Counted from the first letter of the stretch, positions 36,001-48,440 are shown. The stretch is DNA of 64,000 nt from Phytoseiulus persimilis (GCA_037576195.1 CM075102.1:41102745-41166744); one strand, 5' to 3'. The notes: generated from the sequence alone by a model not told the origin. Numbers and translations are program-made.

Positions 36001-37549
36001 AGACATTTAAAACACATTGAGCCCATCGTTATTCCCCCCTTGGGCAGAAAGCTTGCCGCTCCTGAATTTATCGTCTTTAGAAACGGCCACATGCATTTTG
36101 GTCGTTCCTGGACTAATTTCATACGATCAGTTATGATCCAAGGCTCCAGGGGGGCTACGTTTTCGCAGAAAAATCGAAAGTTACGCTCGAAACTCGACGT
36201 CGGCATCGGCGGAGAGCAACAATGGAGGGCAGGGCACAAGCCGTTTGTGGTAGTTCGAAGTTTGCAGCCAATGATGGGAGCCCGAAGGTGGCCCCATATG
36301 CGAAGAGGAAGCGATTTCCTTCGCAGAACGACGTCAGATTTGCTTGCAAGGGACGGAAACGAGCTAGCGCGGAATTCGCGGAATTCTGGATGATCCGATG
36401 GGTGTCTGTTCTCCCATGATTGTCGGGTAGCTCTCTCTGAGTCGCGTTCGCTTAAAAGGTCGCATTCATGGGAACAGAGCCCCAAGCCGCGTACTAACGA
36501 TAGAATCCATTCTTAGCATTTCTGGGCTTACGGAAGCGGATCCATTCTGAGCACTTGCGATTTCCACGATTTATTTGAGTTATACGGTAATTCACATGAC
36601 ACCTTTTTTTTTTTAAATGTCCGGGCCAGCGGACGGAATTGCGAGGCAGGAGAAAGAACTCAGTGCGACTCAACGGCGGGGAACAGAAATTTCCTTCAGA
36701 ATCTCCATATGTATGCAGCGTTGGTAACTCCCGGTCTAAGACTCCTCCGAATCCGCCGGATGACTACTGAAGCGGCCCTCCGGGCTGTTCCAGTTTCACA
36801 ACCAGCAGACGTTCTGCATGAAATTTACCGCGTGCTGATTTAAAAAATAGGGAAGTTTTTTACAAGCAGTCGTGGCCATTCACTTAATATCAGAGCCAAC
36901 TTTCAACAGCGATTCGCGAATGCGCGAGCTCGAGGATGTCGTGATTCAGTTCTATCCAGAACTCTTCTGTGAAAGCATACATATCGTGTTTGTCATCGCT
37001 ATTTCGTTTCCCGAGTTTTGAGAGCAAAGCGATGCGAGGAATTGCGGAATCCGAAAATATAGTCGCTTAGCTTCGTGAAAATGGACAAACTCCATCTCTC
37101 GTAGAGGTGGGGTTAGGCTGCTCATCGATCAGGAGGCTGTACGGTTGTCTATCTGATTCTAGCCAGTGGTCTCCTTCTCGCTCGTCACAAACGACAATAA
37201 TTATTGTCGAGCAGTGTAGCTTGGACATAGGAAGGATTGAAAACTCTTCCCTCGATTCGAAATCTTCGAGTTACTGCCAAAGACAGAAGGTTTGCATCCG
37301 AGACTTCGGTCTTGCGAAGTTCTCGGGTAATGTAATCATTTGCTGACGAAACCCCAATCGATATTCCCGTGCAATGAAATTTTTCTCTCCACAAGTTTCT
37401 CGTTCAAATGTGCCATAATCAATATTGCAAAAGACAGCGAACAGATTCATGAGGTGCGATGAGAAGTATGGAAATGCCGTTGAGTTGGTCGAAACTCGGA
37501 AGCTGTTGGATATCTTCATGCCGAATGTACGTATTCAGTCCGCCCAACC
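33031..37549. other. Gap without recognised genes
   Basis: Open frames at 33526-33795, 34482-34852, 35458-35808 and the opposed pair at 35901-36485/35950-36393 have no motif and mirror each other. A GC-rich polypyrimidine run ending in CTGGGTACCCC lies at about 34232-34265; a similar run occurs at 62.63 kb. A poly-T run lies at 36603-36614. Confidence 0.35.
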
Positions 37550-38628
37550 AGGAGCAACTGCAAGTCTTTCGAGACTAACTCTCACGTGCAACTCCCTCTT
37601 CAGCACTGGTCCGAGTCTTGGGAGGCTGAATCGCAGGGTGGGCAGATGATCCCTTATGCATAGTCACAGTGCACGTGCCTCGAGAAAGTCAGCCTCTCTC
37701 TTGGGTCCGTTCCCCACGAGTTCGTGCTCGAAATTATGACCATTCAGCCTCAGAGCTGCTCCGGAGTCTCTTATTCCTTGAATAACTGGGAGAACAGCAG
37801 TGAGGTTTTCCGAATCACAGGCGAATTCATTCGATCTGTGCGGCAGACCATCGAAGGAGTGTTCGACGTCTAACGGATTCGGGGGGCTCGAAAGACCCAA
37901 CACTTCCAGGCAGCCTGGCCGGTTCGAGGACTCCGTTGCTGTTCTCAGGGAATGCCATGACAAGGTCGTTAGCGGAGACGTTCCTTGAGGAATTTCATCG
38001 AGGATTTTTCTCTTTAGAGTCGGAATTCTACGAAGGACATCGACCCGAGACAGACAACTTGAATGGCCAGGAGGCAAATCGATATTCACAGGTTTCTCGA
38101 GTAGCGAGCTCACTGTTCCATTGATGCCACTTCTCAGGAGCACCCAAGTTCTTTCAAGACACGACTTTCGCTCGGAGCGGTGACCGGTGCGTCGAGATGA
38201 CAAAGTGAGTAGCCGCTTCACCGGGCGCTCTTTCCTGATTGTTCTCCCCGCTGGAATCACTGGGTTCATGCGCCATTCATCAGTATGCTGCTCTTCCGAA
38301 TTATCCCGAAGTGTTCCTAAACCGCACAGAGGCTCAGGACTCTTTCCAGAGACGCTCTCGGATTCTTCGTTGCTGCTCATGAACACCTTGACTCGACATC
38401 CTCTGATCCTCTGTCCAGACAGAGCAATCGCATCACGGCACTCCTCCATGGACGAAAAAAAAAAACGAAAACGATGCTACTTGAGCTGGGTCCTAGAATA
38501 CGCACTGAACTGGGGCTGGCGACACACTTGAGAAAAACCCTCACATCTTTCATGTAAGCATGTTGAGACAGACCGAAAATTTTCACGACACAATCTCTAC
38601 TCGAATCAGTGCGAAGAGTCATCCTCAC
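37550..38628 (-). pseudogene. RBM12-like RNA-binding protein, dead paralogue
   Basis: Related to the intact gene at 43770-45245. An ATG at 38628 opens an RRM1-like segment (CVVKIFGLSQHAYMKDVR) that breaks at a run of eleven A (plus-strand 38455-38465). After a one-base shift it continues with EECRDAIALSGQRIRGCRV, which matches the intact copy. The serine/arginine-like linker and a degraded RRM2 (ending LRLNGHNFEHELVG) follow to a stop near 37664. Recognisable similarity goes on to about 37550, past that stop. The third RRM is absent. It precedes a dead ionotropic receptor, mirroring the live pair further right. Confidence 0.85.
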
Positions 38629-39870
38629 AGGCAGTGGTGAGGTAGTACTCTACTGGCTTTCAGAAGAATCGAACTCGGAGGGAAGCAGCTTCGAAATGGG
38701 GGGTGGTAAGCTGTCGGTGAAGTTGGTGGGGGAACTAGAATCAAAGCAGGACCTGTAGAAGTTTTCCGAATGAATGAGAGCGAGCCTGTGTACTTCGATA
38801 TTTTCCAAGAATATGGACCGGAAACGCGCATGAAAGATGACACCGCAGCGAGTTGTGCAAACCACAACGAGGATGCGGGAGCGAATTTCGATCGAAGTAC
38901 ATGCAAGCATATCCGCATATTTCAGCGTAATCAAGTCTACCACGCAGTGTATGACTCGGATTGAAGTTTCGCTCTCGGGAACGATTTTAGGATGAGAGTT
39001 ATTTCTTCAGTTCGGAAGGATGGATGTAATCATCACCCGAACTGGGAACGCTAGAACTTTCCTGTTCGAACGTAAAGATGAACCGTCAGGTACCATTCGG
39101 GCACGCGTAAGCTTGAACGAATCACTCACACAATGGCTCTGCGATCGGCACAACAAGTTCGGGAGAGGTTCCATGCTGTTGCTATTATCTGCTTGCATTG
39201 ACTTTGAGGATGCGTCATGAGAACGACACGCTCGAGCCTCCCCACTACTTTGAAGAGGATTCTCCTTCTTATGAGATATTGCATGCAACAAGCCTCACGA
39301 AACATTGCTGCCAGGATCGGTTTCGGAATTCATTAATGGATCGAATGATACTGGTACTATTGCAAGCCCACCGAGAACAGGAGTGAGAACAATCCACACA
39401 TCGTGAGATATCTGAGACGTTCCACCGATTGGCTTAGTATTGTCGTGGTCTGAAGTTCATGAGACAGCTTTGCGATTCGGACCGCGTGACGTATCCGACG
39501 CGTTGACCTCGAACGATGTCAGGTTCTGTTTCAGCCGCCGCGATCGGATAGTACGCGGTCGGTGCAGAACTATTTTTGAGGATTTCCGATGGAGCGGTTC
39601 CGCACCAGTATGATTCCGACGAGATATCACGACGGGCGATCGCGCTCTGCAATCAAGTTTGAGGACTCGGAACGTTCCTCCAAATCCTCGGTTATGGGAT
39701 GGACGCATAGAGTTCTCGAGGAACGTCGAGCCCCGGTGCGTCAGAATATATCGATCCCAATTTCGGAAATTCAATGATGCCACAATACGCACGAATTGTG
39801 CATCTCACCCTCCAGAGGCGGTCGAGTTACTGAGGAGTTTTCCACAAAGTTGTCAAGCACAGACCCCCTG
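38629..39870. other. Spacer between RBM12-like pseudogene and receptor pseudogene
   Basis: Divergent spacer, which in the intact unit would hold the promoters of both genes. Small open frames (38625-38943 minus, 39020-39220 plus, 39434-39792) lack motifs. Confidence 0.4.
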
Positions 39871-42135
39871 CCATGGTGAGGAAATCCCGCTCTTCCTTGT
39901 GAACATCATGGACTGCAAGGCAGATCACGACTTGGTCTGCCGGTTGATGTTCAGTCGGATATTCGATGAGAAGCCCACTGTTGTGCATCATTTCATCGGC
40001 AATCTGACATCAGTCTGGGGGTTTGCTTCATGCGCTGGAGTTTATCGAGGGAACGTATCCGCGTCCTATAGTTCCGAAATGAGTTCCGCGCTGGTTCTCG
40101 GGCTAAACTGTCGTTGGGAAGTGATCTCCTCGTTCAGTCATCTTTGCTCCTCGATTTGACGTACCCAGGGGGAAATTGAGGCGATTGAACTTCGGTTTTT
40201 CCACACGGAGGAGGACTCCGATGTCGCGGAAGAGTTCGACGAGCATCGCACCGGAGTCAGCGTGTGTTTGTCTTTCTCGGAGCAAGTGACCATCGGAAAA
40301 TGAGTTTCATATCTTTGAACTATTTCTCGTGAATAAGTGTTTTCCTACTTCTACAACTCAATGGACGTTCCCTCAATGTTTGGATATCTCGTTGTTGTCA
40401 CGCACTCCTGATAGCCGGGAGTTTCCTCGAGGTTCATGGAGACCACGTTGTTTTCGAGTATGGAGAGTAAGATCAACAGAGTCTCATCTTAAGTATCGGT
40501 GGAGCGGTTGTGTCTCGAGATAAATGTGGAAATGTCTCTGGAGTCATCAATCTTATGGACGCGACAGCGGAACCGACCATATTCAACAAAACACTCATCT
40601 GCACATCAAGGAGCGAGCCCTGGTTCTCCACGCTGAAGTATTCCAGCGGGACGGTGCCGCGAATAGGGAACGCGTCTGGGGGCTGAAAATTCCTCATAAT
40701 TCAAGTTTTACGCAAACGTCCAGGCTTCAAGTGTTTCGTCAAATGATATCCCGGGAATCAAACATGGGTTGCTGTCAATAGCGGTACTTGGAATTATCTC
40801 TTCACTAGTTTACAAGAGGGCACCATTCGTGATCGGCGATCTTACCTTTCTTTACCCCAGGAACTTGTATTTCGACTCCACGTGTCCCCACGACTTCGAT
40901 GCTCTTGCATTCCCCTCGGAACCCGAGGTGAAAGCCCATTCCAGCCTGGTCGTAATTCAGCTGATGGATGGAGAGAGCTGCTTCTCGTGCTCACCGTCAT
41001 GCCTCTTGGTGCCGACGTGCAAGAGAAGCAATGTCAGGGCTTCGGTTGTCTCAGTCGGTTCCGTTGGCAAGAATTCATCTACGAGGGTCTTCCTCAGTCA
41101 TCTGTTGGATTCCCATACAAAACAGGGTCTCGGGCTTGGATTGTGCTATTCGGAATATAGGACTTTTCGTCCTCGGTTGCGCTATCTCGGCTGCCCTCGT
41201 TTTTGATTTGATTTGATTTTATTGGACCTTACATATGCACATATGTTCCCTTTCGTTTCAGGGGTGAATTGTATTGCGTTCACAGATCATAGTTCGTTGT
41301 TCTCCCATCGCCTTAGGATATCCATCGTCCTTCTCAGGTCCCTCGCTGTTGAATCAGGGTGAAGTCCTAATCGGTGCGCGAATTCCGTCTGGGAGCACTT
41401 TCCTTCCTCGCATTCCAGAATGACATGTTTGTCGGTTTCCGGGGCTCCACATCGAACGCATTTCGTGTCTATGGAAGGGTCTCGGGAGTTTTGTCGGCTC
41501 TTGGTGTTGAGCATTCCTGCTCTGGCTAGCGCCAATAACCGACTGCCCCGCGGGTTATCGTATAGTTCCCTCTCGAGACCTCGAGTCTCTTTGAACTGTC
41601 GATAAACAGTCAATGTGGATCTGTATTCCATATTCCGTCTCCATATGGAGTCCAACTTATCCCGCACTCTCGTTTTGAGTTCTTTGCGGAACATATTCCA
41701 CATTGGTCTGTTTTGCGTATTTCTGCTCACAGCAGCTCCACAGTTCGAATCGGAACAATGATAAGTTCATGTCTCGGCAGGCATCTCATGTGAGCAGATG
41801 ATTTTTCCGAATTGCCTGAATTGGCCGAGTCCACGAATCATGGATGAAATAGTTATGGGGAGCCCGGTTTTCATTTCGGTGAAAGACTGGAATTGACGGC
41901 CGACTGGAACGCAGCAGCCTCCAAACGTGGAGGATCAGCCCTGGTTCATGTGTCTCAGAGTCATCTGAGCATCATGAATCAGGCAGTCGCGTTACAGAGA
42001 GGCTGCGCCTCCTCAATCGTAAAACGGAATCTAACGCGGGCTTTGTTCGGGAACGATCATATCATTCATTACCAAAAAAAGCTCAACATGTTTGATCTTC
42101 CGCCGGTGATCGCCGGTCGAATTTTTGGCCTGTAG
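39871..42135 (+). pseudogene. Ionotropic receptor (iGluR-like) pseudogene, interrupted by a retrotransposon
   Basis: Similarity to the two intact receptors runs in order along the locus. It begins with an exon-1-like stretch at about 39871-40065 (DLVCRLMFSRIFDEKPTVVHHF). The donor that reads AAC/GTGAGT in intact genes is AAATGAGT here, so the GT is lost. Exon-2-like pieces at 40210-41190 change frame repeatedly (GDLTFLYPRNLYFDSTCPHDF near 40840). A non-LTR retrotransposon end occupies 41201-41745. The C-terminal part resumes at 41760-42135 (TADWNAAASKRGG, IIHYQKKLNMFDLPP). About 50 residues around the end of M3 are missing at the insertion site. Many lesions mean no receptor is made. Confidence 0.9.
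41201..41745 (-). mobile_element. 5'-truncated non-LTR retrotransposon with pentanucleotide tail
   Basis: The minus strand encodes a C-terminal domain typical of LINE-type ORF2: SRLLALARAGMLNTK, then CVRCGAPETDKHVILEC (zinc-ribbon-like Cys-x2-Cys...His...Cys) and FAHRLGL, with a stop at 41287. The 3' end (low coordinates) is a short tail of TCAAA units, seen as TTTGATTTGATTTGA on the plus strand at 41203-41218. Tail plus 5' truncation is the usual outcome of target-primed reverse transcription. It sits inside the ionotropic receptor pseudogene. The same family, more decayed, occurs at 30407-31560. Confidence 0.85.
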
Positions 42136-43769
42136 GGTTACCGGTTATGGCCCTAACAAGCTCGGTGCCTGACAAAAAGAGCAGGGGGTTTTCCCTCGAG
42201 GTTGCGTATTCTCAGGGAAGTCTCTCGGCCATCGCAAACAGTTGTGGAGGTTCTGAGCTCCTCTGAAGACTCTCCCCGCCTCGGTGCGGAATAGCTCAGA
42301 ATGAGAAAAGAATAATCAGTGTTTCCTGTCTGATATGTTCCTGATATAATCAACGATAATCCATTAATGAGTTATATAAAGAAAAATGAATCATGGACGC
42401 TGAGTACGATAACTGACATCGCCATCATCTTCAACACGCCGAACAGCAGAATCCTACCGATTGTGGAAGGAAGTATACCTAAATATCGCGGAAATCTCCG
42501 GGATGAAGGCGGGATGTTTCGACAGTGAATATCGTGGCGATATTTCGCGACGTGGAGTTGCTTTGATACCGCAACTGCATTCATCGCCTGGACCGGCACG
42601 GCACCGGGGTGTGCGTAACGATGGAGGCCATGACTCTGACGCGACGCTCGAAGCTCCTCGGCCAGCTGGACGAGAGCGAGGGTGGAAGCTTCAGGCTCCA
42701 AGGACTGTCACATCTGCGGGAGGAAAGGATGCAAATGCTCTCAGCCGCCTCGAAAACCATCATTCGGAGCGCCCGGACCGAGGAGAGCAGCAGCAGGTCG
42801 AGATGGAGTTCAAGTCTTCGAGCACACACAGAGCGAGACCGTTTGGAGACCAAACCCTCAATGAACTAGTCTAACTTCAACAATACGGAACCGTGTATTT
42901 ATTAAAATAAAACGCAGGAGCGAGTTCGAGTCCACTCGAAGACGTTCTCACGCAGAAGCTTCGGCGTGCTCAAACGCGAACCCTAAAATGGTGGCACAGG
43001 AGAAAAGAGCCAAAGCTGGATTTAGGTGAGTCGCGCCTGTGAACCGCGATCCGGTCGCCGATTGGCCATTATTCTTCCTTCCGCGAGAAAATTCTTGCTT
43101 TGAGGCCCATAACTTATCATCAACTGCACTGTTCATCATCTCACCCACAATCCTCTCACGAATGATGTCTTTGAGATTTCTTACCATGACTCGCCGCCTC
43201 ATTTTCTAGTCACTTAAGGTGACAACTCTCGGCTTCTCATTGCCAGCCGCCCAGAATCCATTTGCGCAGCATATCATTCTGACATCACTAGGTCTCCCTG
43301 TGGAGCTGCTTTCGGCCGTTCTAGGAAGGAATTCAGATCTGTTTTCGATTGCACTCTGAGGGCTCTATATCCTCACTGGATATAATTCTACGACAGCTGG
43401 TTCTTTCACAACTGTACACATTGTTGGTTCCCCATAGCGAGCTTTGGCTTTCGGGAGGCATGACATACACAACAATGGATCAAAACTCAAATCGAGATGC
43501 GAGCTCTATTCAACGTCGATAAAGAATTCCCTGCGACCCTCTTCCCATACCGCATCCAGCGGTCTCCCCGAAACATCGACAGAAAACAATGAGATGTCGT
43601 CTATTCGTCGAGCATAACCGTTGAGGAGACCGCCCCTGATCCCGATCTCCGGATGACCTGGGAATGATACGCGGAATCCGAGTACCCTATTCGAAATATC
43701 ATCCAGATCTCAAATAGCGAGCGCAACGACGCGGTATGGAAACACATTCTTGCCACATCGAGCTTCTGG
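42136..43769. other. Gap between receptor pseudogene and RBM12-like gene
   Basis: TATATAAAG at about 42374 precedes overlapping plus-strand frames at 42461-42874. One of these has CHICGRKGCKC, a possible metal-binding cluster, and both end just before AATAAAA at about 42904. They could be an unrecognised short gene (+) or the derived 3' end of the dead receptor. The part at 43.2-43.77 kb is the 3' flank of the RBM12-like gene. Nothing else is recognised. Confidence 0.35.
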
Positions 43770-45245
43770 TCAGAATCTCGCCGGTACTTCAAGAGAGAAG
43801 GGCGTTGCTGAACTTATAGGCATGCAGAGGGTTTGGTAAAGATCCCGGAGGATTTCCGTGTTCGCTGCAACGATTCGGATCCTTCTGCCTTGGATGGAAC
43901 ATCCTCCACTTGATAAAATCCGATAGAAATCCGATAAATTCGACATCTTGATGAAGCAGCAGATCGATTCATACGGCTTCTTCGGAACCTCCACGATGTC
44001 ATCGATCTCGACGCTTTTCAGAACGTCTTTAACGTCCCGTGGCGTAGTATTCCAACCGAGTCCGATCAGGAGCAGTATCATGTCGGATGGGATGGGCATT
44101 GCTCGACCAGCCAAAACTGGTCCGAAACCGGGAAGGTTGAACCGCAGAGTTGGCATCTGACCCTCCATATTCCGTCGAAGGTTCTTCGCATTGAAAAATT
44201 CCGCTTCAGTCGCAGGCGAGATCTTTACGCTCCTGGTCCCGAAAGCGGAACCGTTGAGCTTCGACGCAGCCTCGGTGTCAGAAACGTCCTGGAACTTCAG
44301 GTACACCACACACAAGTTTTCCGGGTCATAAGCGAACCTGATTGCTCCATGCGGCAGAGACAGGCCGAAAAAGAAGTGTTTAACGTCAAATATATCCGGG
44401 ATGCCTGCAAGGCCCAACATTTTCAAGTAGCAAAATGGGTTCAGGAAACTCGCCGTAGCCCTCATGAAATGACTCCTCCGAGCCGCTGTTGGTTGTGTAT
44501 CGTGGAAAACTCCGTTTCCGTTTTTTCTGATAGGACCCGAGGTAAGAGGAGAGTTCTCGGTCAGCGACAGGAGACTCGGCTCTTCTCCAGACGAACTCGA
44601 CCCCACGGTTTGTTTCAAAATCGAGGCAAAAATTTTTCCGATCTCATTCTGGAGCATTGTGGCAGCGCGTCCAAGGGAGGAACTCCTTGAACGATGATTC
44701 CTGGAACGTGATGATCGGGTGGGCGGTCGCTTCACTCCATAGTTTGTCTTCCTGCTCTCTACGCGCGAGCGTACGTTGTCCCTTCGAGGATCATCAGCTA
44801 TCCCTTCCTCTGAGTAATCGGAAAGTCTTCCCACTTCGCCTCCACTCTCCGTGGTTTCTCCGGAGAAGCTCCTGAACTCTTCGTGATTGCTCATGTGGAT
44901 CGTGACACGGCATTGTTTTATGAGCCGTCCGCTGAGGGCGATCGCTCCACGACACTCATCGATGGACGAGAAGAAAATGAACACAATGCTCTGGGAGCAG
45001 CTTCCTAGAATATTCACCGATAGCGGGCTCCCAACATCCGCAAAAAACTTCCTCACGTCGCAAATGTGAGCATCAGGAGGTAAGCCGAACATTTTCACCA
45101 CACAGTTCTCTCTCGGATCCGGGTCCATGTTCGAGACGAGTTCTCTTGGCTTGGAGGTCAAGAAGGCAGTCTCTTCTTTCACGCGATTGGGGGAGAATCT
45201 GGAGTGAAGCAAACCTGAGATCTGAGAGAGTGTGTTCTCGACCAT
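43770..45245 (-). CDS. RBM12-like protein with three RNA-recognition motifs
   Basis: A single open frame of 491 residues from the ATG at 45245; a second in-frame Met lies about 40 residues in, close to the first domain. RRM1 (about residues 46-120) contains CVVKMFGLPPDAHICDVRKF and GAIALSGRLIKQCRVTIHMS, matching the first RRM of RBM12 (VIRLQGLPxxAGTxDIRxFF). An Arg/Ser-rich linker (SRSRNHRSRSSSLGR) follows. RRM2 (about 275-350) ends VKISPATEAEFFNA, the RBM12 EVSPATE motif. A proline/glycine stretch precedes RRM3 (about 395-470). RBM12 proteins are nuclear RNA-binding factors, usually much longer (the vertebrate form is about 930 residues with five RRMs), so this is a short or lineage-specific relative. 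A dead copy lies at 37550-38628. Confidence 0.8.
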   Translation of the reverse strand: MVENTLSQISGLLHSRFSPNRVKEETAFLTSKPRELVSNMDPDPRENCVVKMFGLPPDAHICDVRKFFADVGSPLSVNILGSCSQSIVFIFFSSIDECRGAIALSGRLIKQCRVTIHMSNHEEFRSFSGETTESGGEVGRLSDYSEEGIADDPRRDNVRSRVESRKTNYGVKRPPTRSSRSRNHRSRSSSLGRAATMLQNEIGKIFASILKQTVGSSSSGEEPSLLSLTENSPLTSGPIRKNGNGVFHDTQPTAARRSHFMRATASFLNPFCYLKMLGLAGIPDIFDVKHFFFGLSLPHGAIRFAYDPENLCVVYLKFQDVSDTEAASKLNGSAFGTRSVKISPATEAEFFNAKNLRRNMEGQMPTLRFNLPGFGPVLAGRAMPIPSDMILLLIGLGWNTTPRDVKDVLKSVEIDDIVEVPKKPYESICCFIKMSNLSDFYRILSSGGCSIQGRRIRIVAANTEILRDLYQTLCMPISSATPFSLEVPARF

Positions 45246-48200
45246 GTCAGCTTGTTGAATGAGGGTCCCTCTGGGACCACGGTTCCGGACAATGAAACCA
45301 CGTCAAATGTGAACGAACCTGGTGACATCGATACGGCGTTCATGGATGTATACAACGAATGTGTATGAAAGAAGACACCATCAATGCACGGCTGTCCCAT
45401 GTAGTAATGCAATATCGAATCCAAGCTTAATAATATCCAAACATACTCTGTATGTCGGGAATATCCCTCCTGCGGGGTATGAGCTTCGAAACGACACATC
45501 ATTCATTTAACGCGGACAGAGCAGTGCCTGAAACTGACCTCACCCTCGTACTTCCGCTGGTATTGCCTTTAAACGCTATTATGGGACTGGTCACCCTCGA
45601 AACAGCAGTAATCTCGCATTGAGTCGAATCGGGCTCTACGACGAGAAAGCGAATCCCTGTTTCTGATGGCTGGGACGCAAAGCTCGGTCTTGTCCGTCTC
45701 ATCAAAGTCCAGGTCTGACTTTTTCCTCCAGAAGCTCAGAGGACGAGATCGTTTCATGAATCGAAATTCCTGAAGAAGGATGGGGGAGCAACCTCCCCGA
45801 TCGAAGTTGTAATCCTTCAAGATAATCTGAAAAGGTGAAACCTGAGGTCGAGAGAGCGGAGTCGAGACCCTCGCCAGGCTTACAACGCACTCTGATCCAA
45901 GTATCAGAACATTAGGGCATCAAAACAGTTATGTTGACCTTCGTTAGTTTGGGATTGAAAGAGTCATAGACACGACCATAAACTCGTGGCCCAAGATGAT
46001 GGCCTGAGGAAATTTCTGAACTCTCGGTTATCAACTTCAAAGAGATGGCCATCGAGTCTCGGTGCAAGAGCCTGTGCCTACATGTCGCGGAGCAACGACC
46101 TGAAACCAGTAGAACCACTTCCGGCGTATATTCGCGGCCATTCGTGCTCATAACCATACATGCGTTCGCGGTAGGAATCACCTTTGCGTCCCGCAGTTGC
46201 ACCCCCCTTCGGAGACGATCGCGATGGACTCACTGAGCTCAGTTGAGCTGTCTGAGAGAGAGTTTAGGTCGGCTGGAAAAAATTCTCGACGTTTACGACT
46301 CTCCTTGTGAATTTCATTCCTTCAAATGTTGAATTCCGTCGAATTTCATTCCTAACTGATAGACTGCTCTTGTTAATGCTTCCGACTCCAGCTTCGTGGT
46401 CCGAGGCACAGCGCACGGCTTCAGTGAGCTTGGGAAACACCAGAAGCGAACCCACTTTGGGATGGGAACAGTCGTAGGTCATACCCAATCCGCTGGATTT
46501 CGTCCCCGAGCATTTTTATGACTCTCCGTGAGTCGGCCTGGAGCCACTAGTGGAAGAGTCATCCCGGGACTGTCTCCCGGCCGTCGCGGTACGCGGGCCG
46601 CCGGATACCAAGTCTCTGCCGCCGCAGGCCTGCTCCGCACTGCAGCTTTCCAGGATATCAATCGCGACGTCTGCGGGGGACTCTGCTTGGATTCGGGCGA
46701 TATTCCAGCGGCAGCTCAATGGAACGCGACGAAATACGACGAAATTTGTGAGACGAGGAAGAAACGAGGCTACCTCCATCGCACACCCTCCTGGAAAGGA
46801 TCATTCAGTGAATATTTCCTCCTCACGAGCTTCCCATTAGCGAACGAACGATCGCCAAAATTAAAGAAATTTCATCTCAGGCATTTGTGGCGTGAATGTA
46901 TCATTTATAGCTTGCTCTCTCGTTTTTGAACACATGTGGATTCGTCCACCCACCCTGACGGACACAGCAGTGAGACGACGCTTGAAAATCCCTCCCGAAG
47001 TTTTCTCAGGTGATTCTCATCCGCACATTGAGAAACATGGGCTGTTGAGTCACATTGAGCTTCAACATCGCAGCGCATGCGATTCTCGGAGGAACAATTC
47101 CTCGAGTCTGTTCGACATCGATGTTTCTCATCATCGGTGTTTGGAAGATGCGGTTCAACCGCGGCTGCATGGATACATTGCACCACCGTGGAGTTTTCCT
47201 GATGCTTTTGAGCAGCAGAAGCGAATTGCTCACGTATGGGAGCAATGCTGATAGACGTCTCCTATCAATGAATGTCACCCGTGTGTGAAACGGAGTAAGA
47301 AGCGCGTGCGAGTAGATCCAGGAACTCATGGATTTTCTATTCTTCCAGGTTCAGAAAAACATTGATGCCACATAACGCTTACAACCCGGAGAAAAGTACT
47401 CACCTTGACAATGATTCTACAAGCGAATCTCCTCGGAGCTCACCAGAGAGCCGAAACGGGTTACATAGCATTGTCCTCTGCATCGTTCTCGAGAAGAATC
47501 CGAATGAAAAAGGTGGGCCTGGACTCTCAAGGATAGCTCCCAAGGCCCTCGATACGGGTTGGAACGGAGACTACCGTGGCCAGCAAACTCAGCGACCTCT
47601 GGGAACGAAGCTCAGCGTTGCGGATATCCAAGCCGATTGCTCTACGTCCCCAACGTGAGAATTGTCCCGGGTCGTGCGGTAAAACCAAGCGCGTTTCAAG
47701 TGTCAATTCTCCCGGAGAGCTGCGGTCTCCTGTTTCCGATAGAGATCATAAGGTTCCCCATGAGCTGTCTGTCCTCTGGCTCAATCTTTCACTTCGAAAG
47801 AGCGACAGTCCGAACTGGCAAACCTTGTTCCGGGGGCGAAACGGGGTACATACTCTCAAGATCTTGCCTCCCTCGCAATTTCCGCACGCCAGTCACGCTA
47901 TGTTATGGTCTTGAGCTACTACGCGCTCTCGAAATCAACTCCTTTCCACGTTCCGCTCAGCTGAGTTTTTTTTTATGGGGGTTATGACCTCGGGGTGATT
48001 CAGTCGAAATATCAGTTGGGAGTATGATCGCGTTGTCGTTTCAAACTATCCTGGGAAAGCGAAAGAAGCAGCTTTCGGCCTTACTTCGTGTTCTCCTTTT
48101 TTCCAAATCGTCGGTTGTTGTCATGGTAAAATACTGGATAATTGGACATCTGATTCCAAATACTCATAGGTTCTCCACACTGTTACCATGGAGTACATTC

Positions 48201-48370
48201 CGATTAGGCATCAAGAGTCGGCTTGCTCATCGTGGCGAGATACAATGAGCGCATCGCCGATGCGGACATCACGAGAACGAACTTCGGGTGTCAGGCAGGT
48301 CTGGCCAGACCAGGACATTCGAGCCAGGAATATCTTGACTGACACTCAGGAAACCACGAATCTGGTATGA
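45246..48370. other. Divergent spacer between RBM12-like gene and receptor A
   Basis: About 3.3 kb to the receptor start. Opposed frames at 46479-46929 are GC-rich and motif-free. Those at 46905-47329 and 47559-47987 mirror each other. A motif GTCACGCTATGTTATG at about 47891-47906 matches sequences found upstream of receptor A and of the receptor fragment at 52.2 kb. No gene is recognised. Confidence 0.4.
47889..47930 (+). promoter_or_regulatory. First occurrence of GTCACGCTATG-type motif
   Basis: Shares GTCACGCTATGTTATGGTC and a nearby TACGCG with 48399-48440. It may be a remnant of a receptor upstream region or a regulatory element. No receptor exon was recognised directly downstream. Confidence 0.3.
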
Positions 48371-48440
48371 GCGAAAGCTATGTTGCCACGATCTGTACGC
48401 GAGTCACGCTATGTTGTGCTCACGGTCAATTACGCGTTTT
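48371..48440 (+). promoter_or_regulatory. Conserved upstream element of receptor A
   Basis: About 100-165 bp upstream of the receptor A ATG. It aligns by eye with 52201-52260, upstream of the dead receptor fragment (GCGAAA..., then GTCACGCTATGYTGTGCTCA). Conservation among otherwise diverged flanks suggests shared promoter ancestry or function. Confidence 0.4.

Noticed and set aside
35901..36485. Opposed open frames of about 150-190 codons
   Set aside because: Both strands are equally open, neither has a recognisable domain, and no splice context was found.
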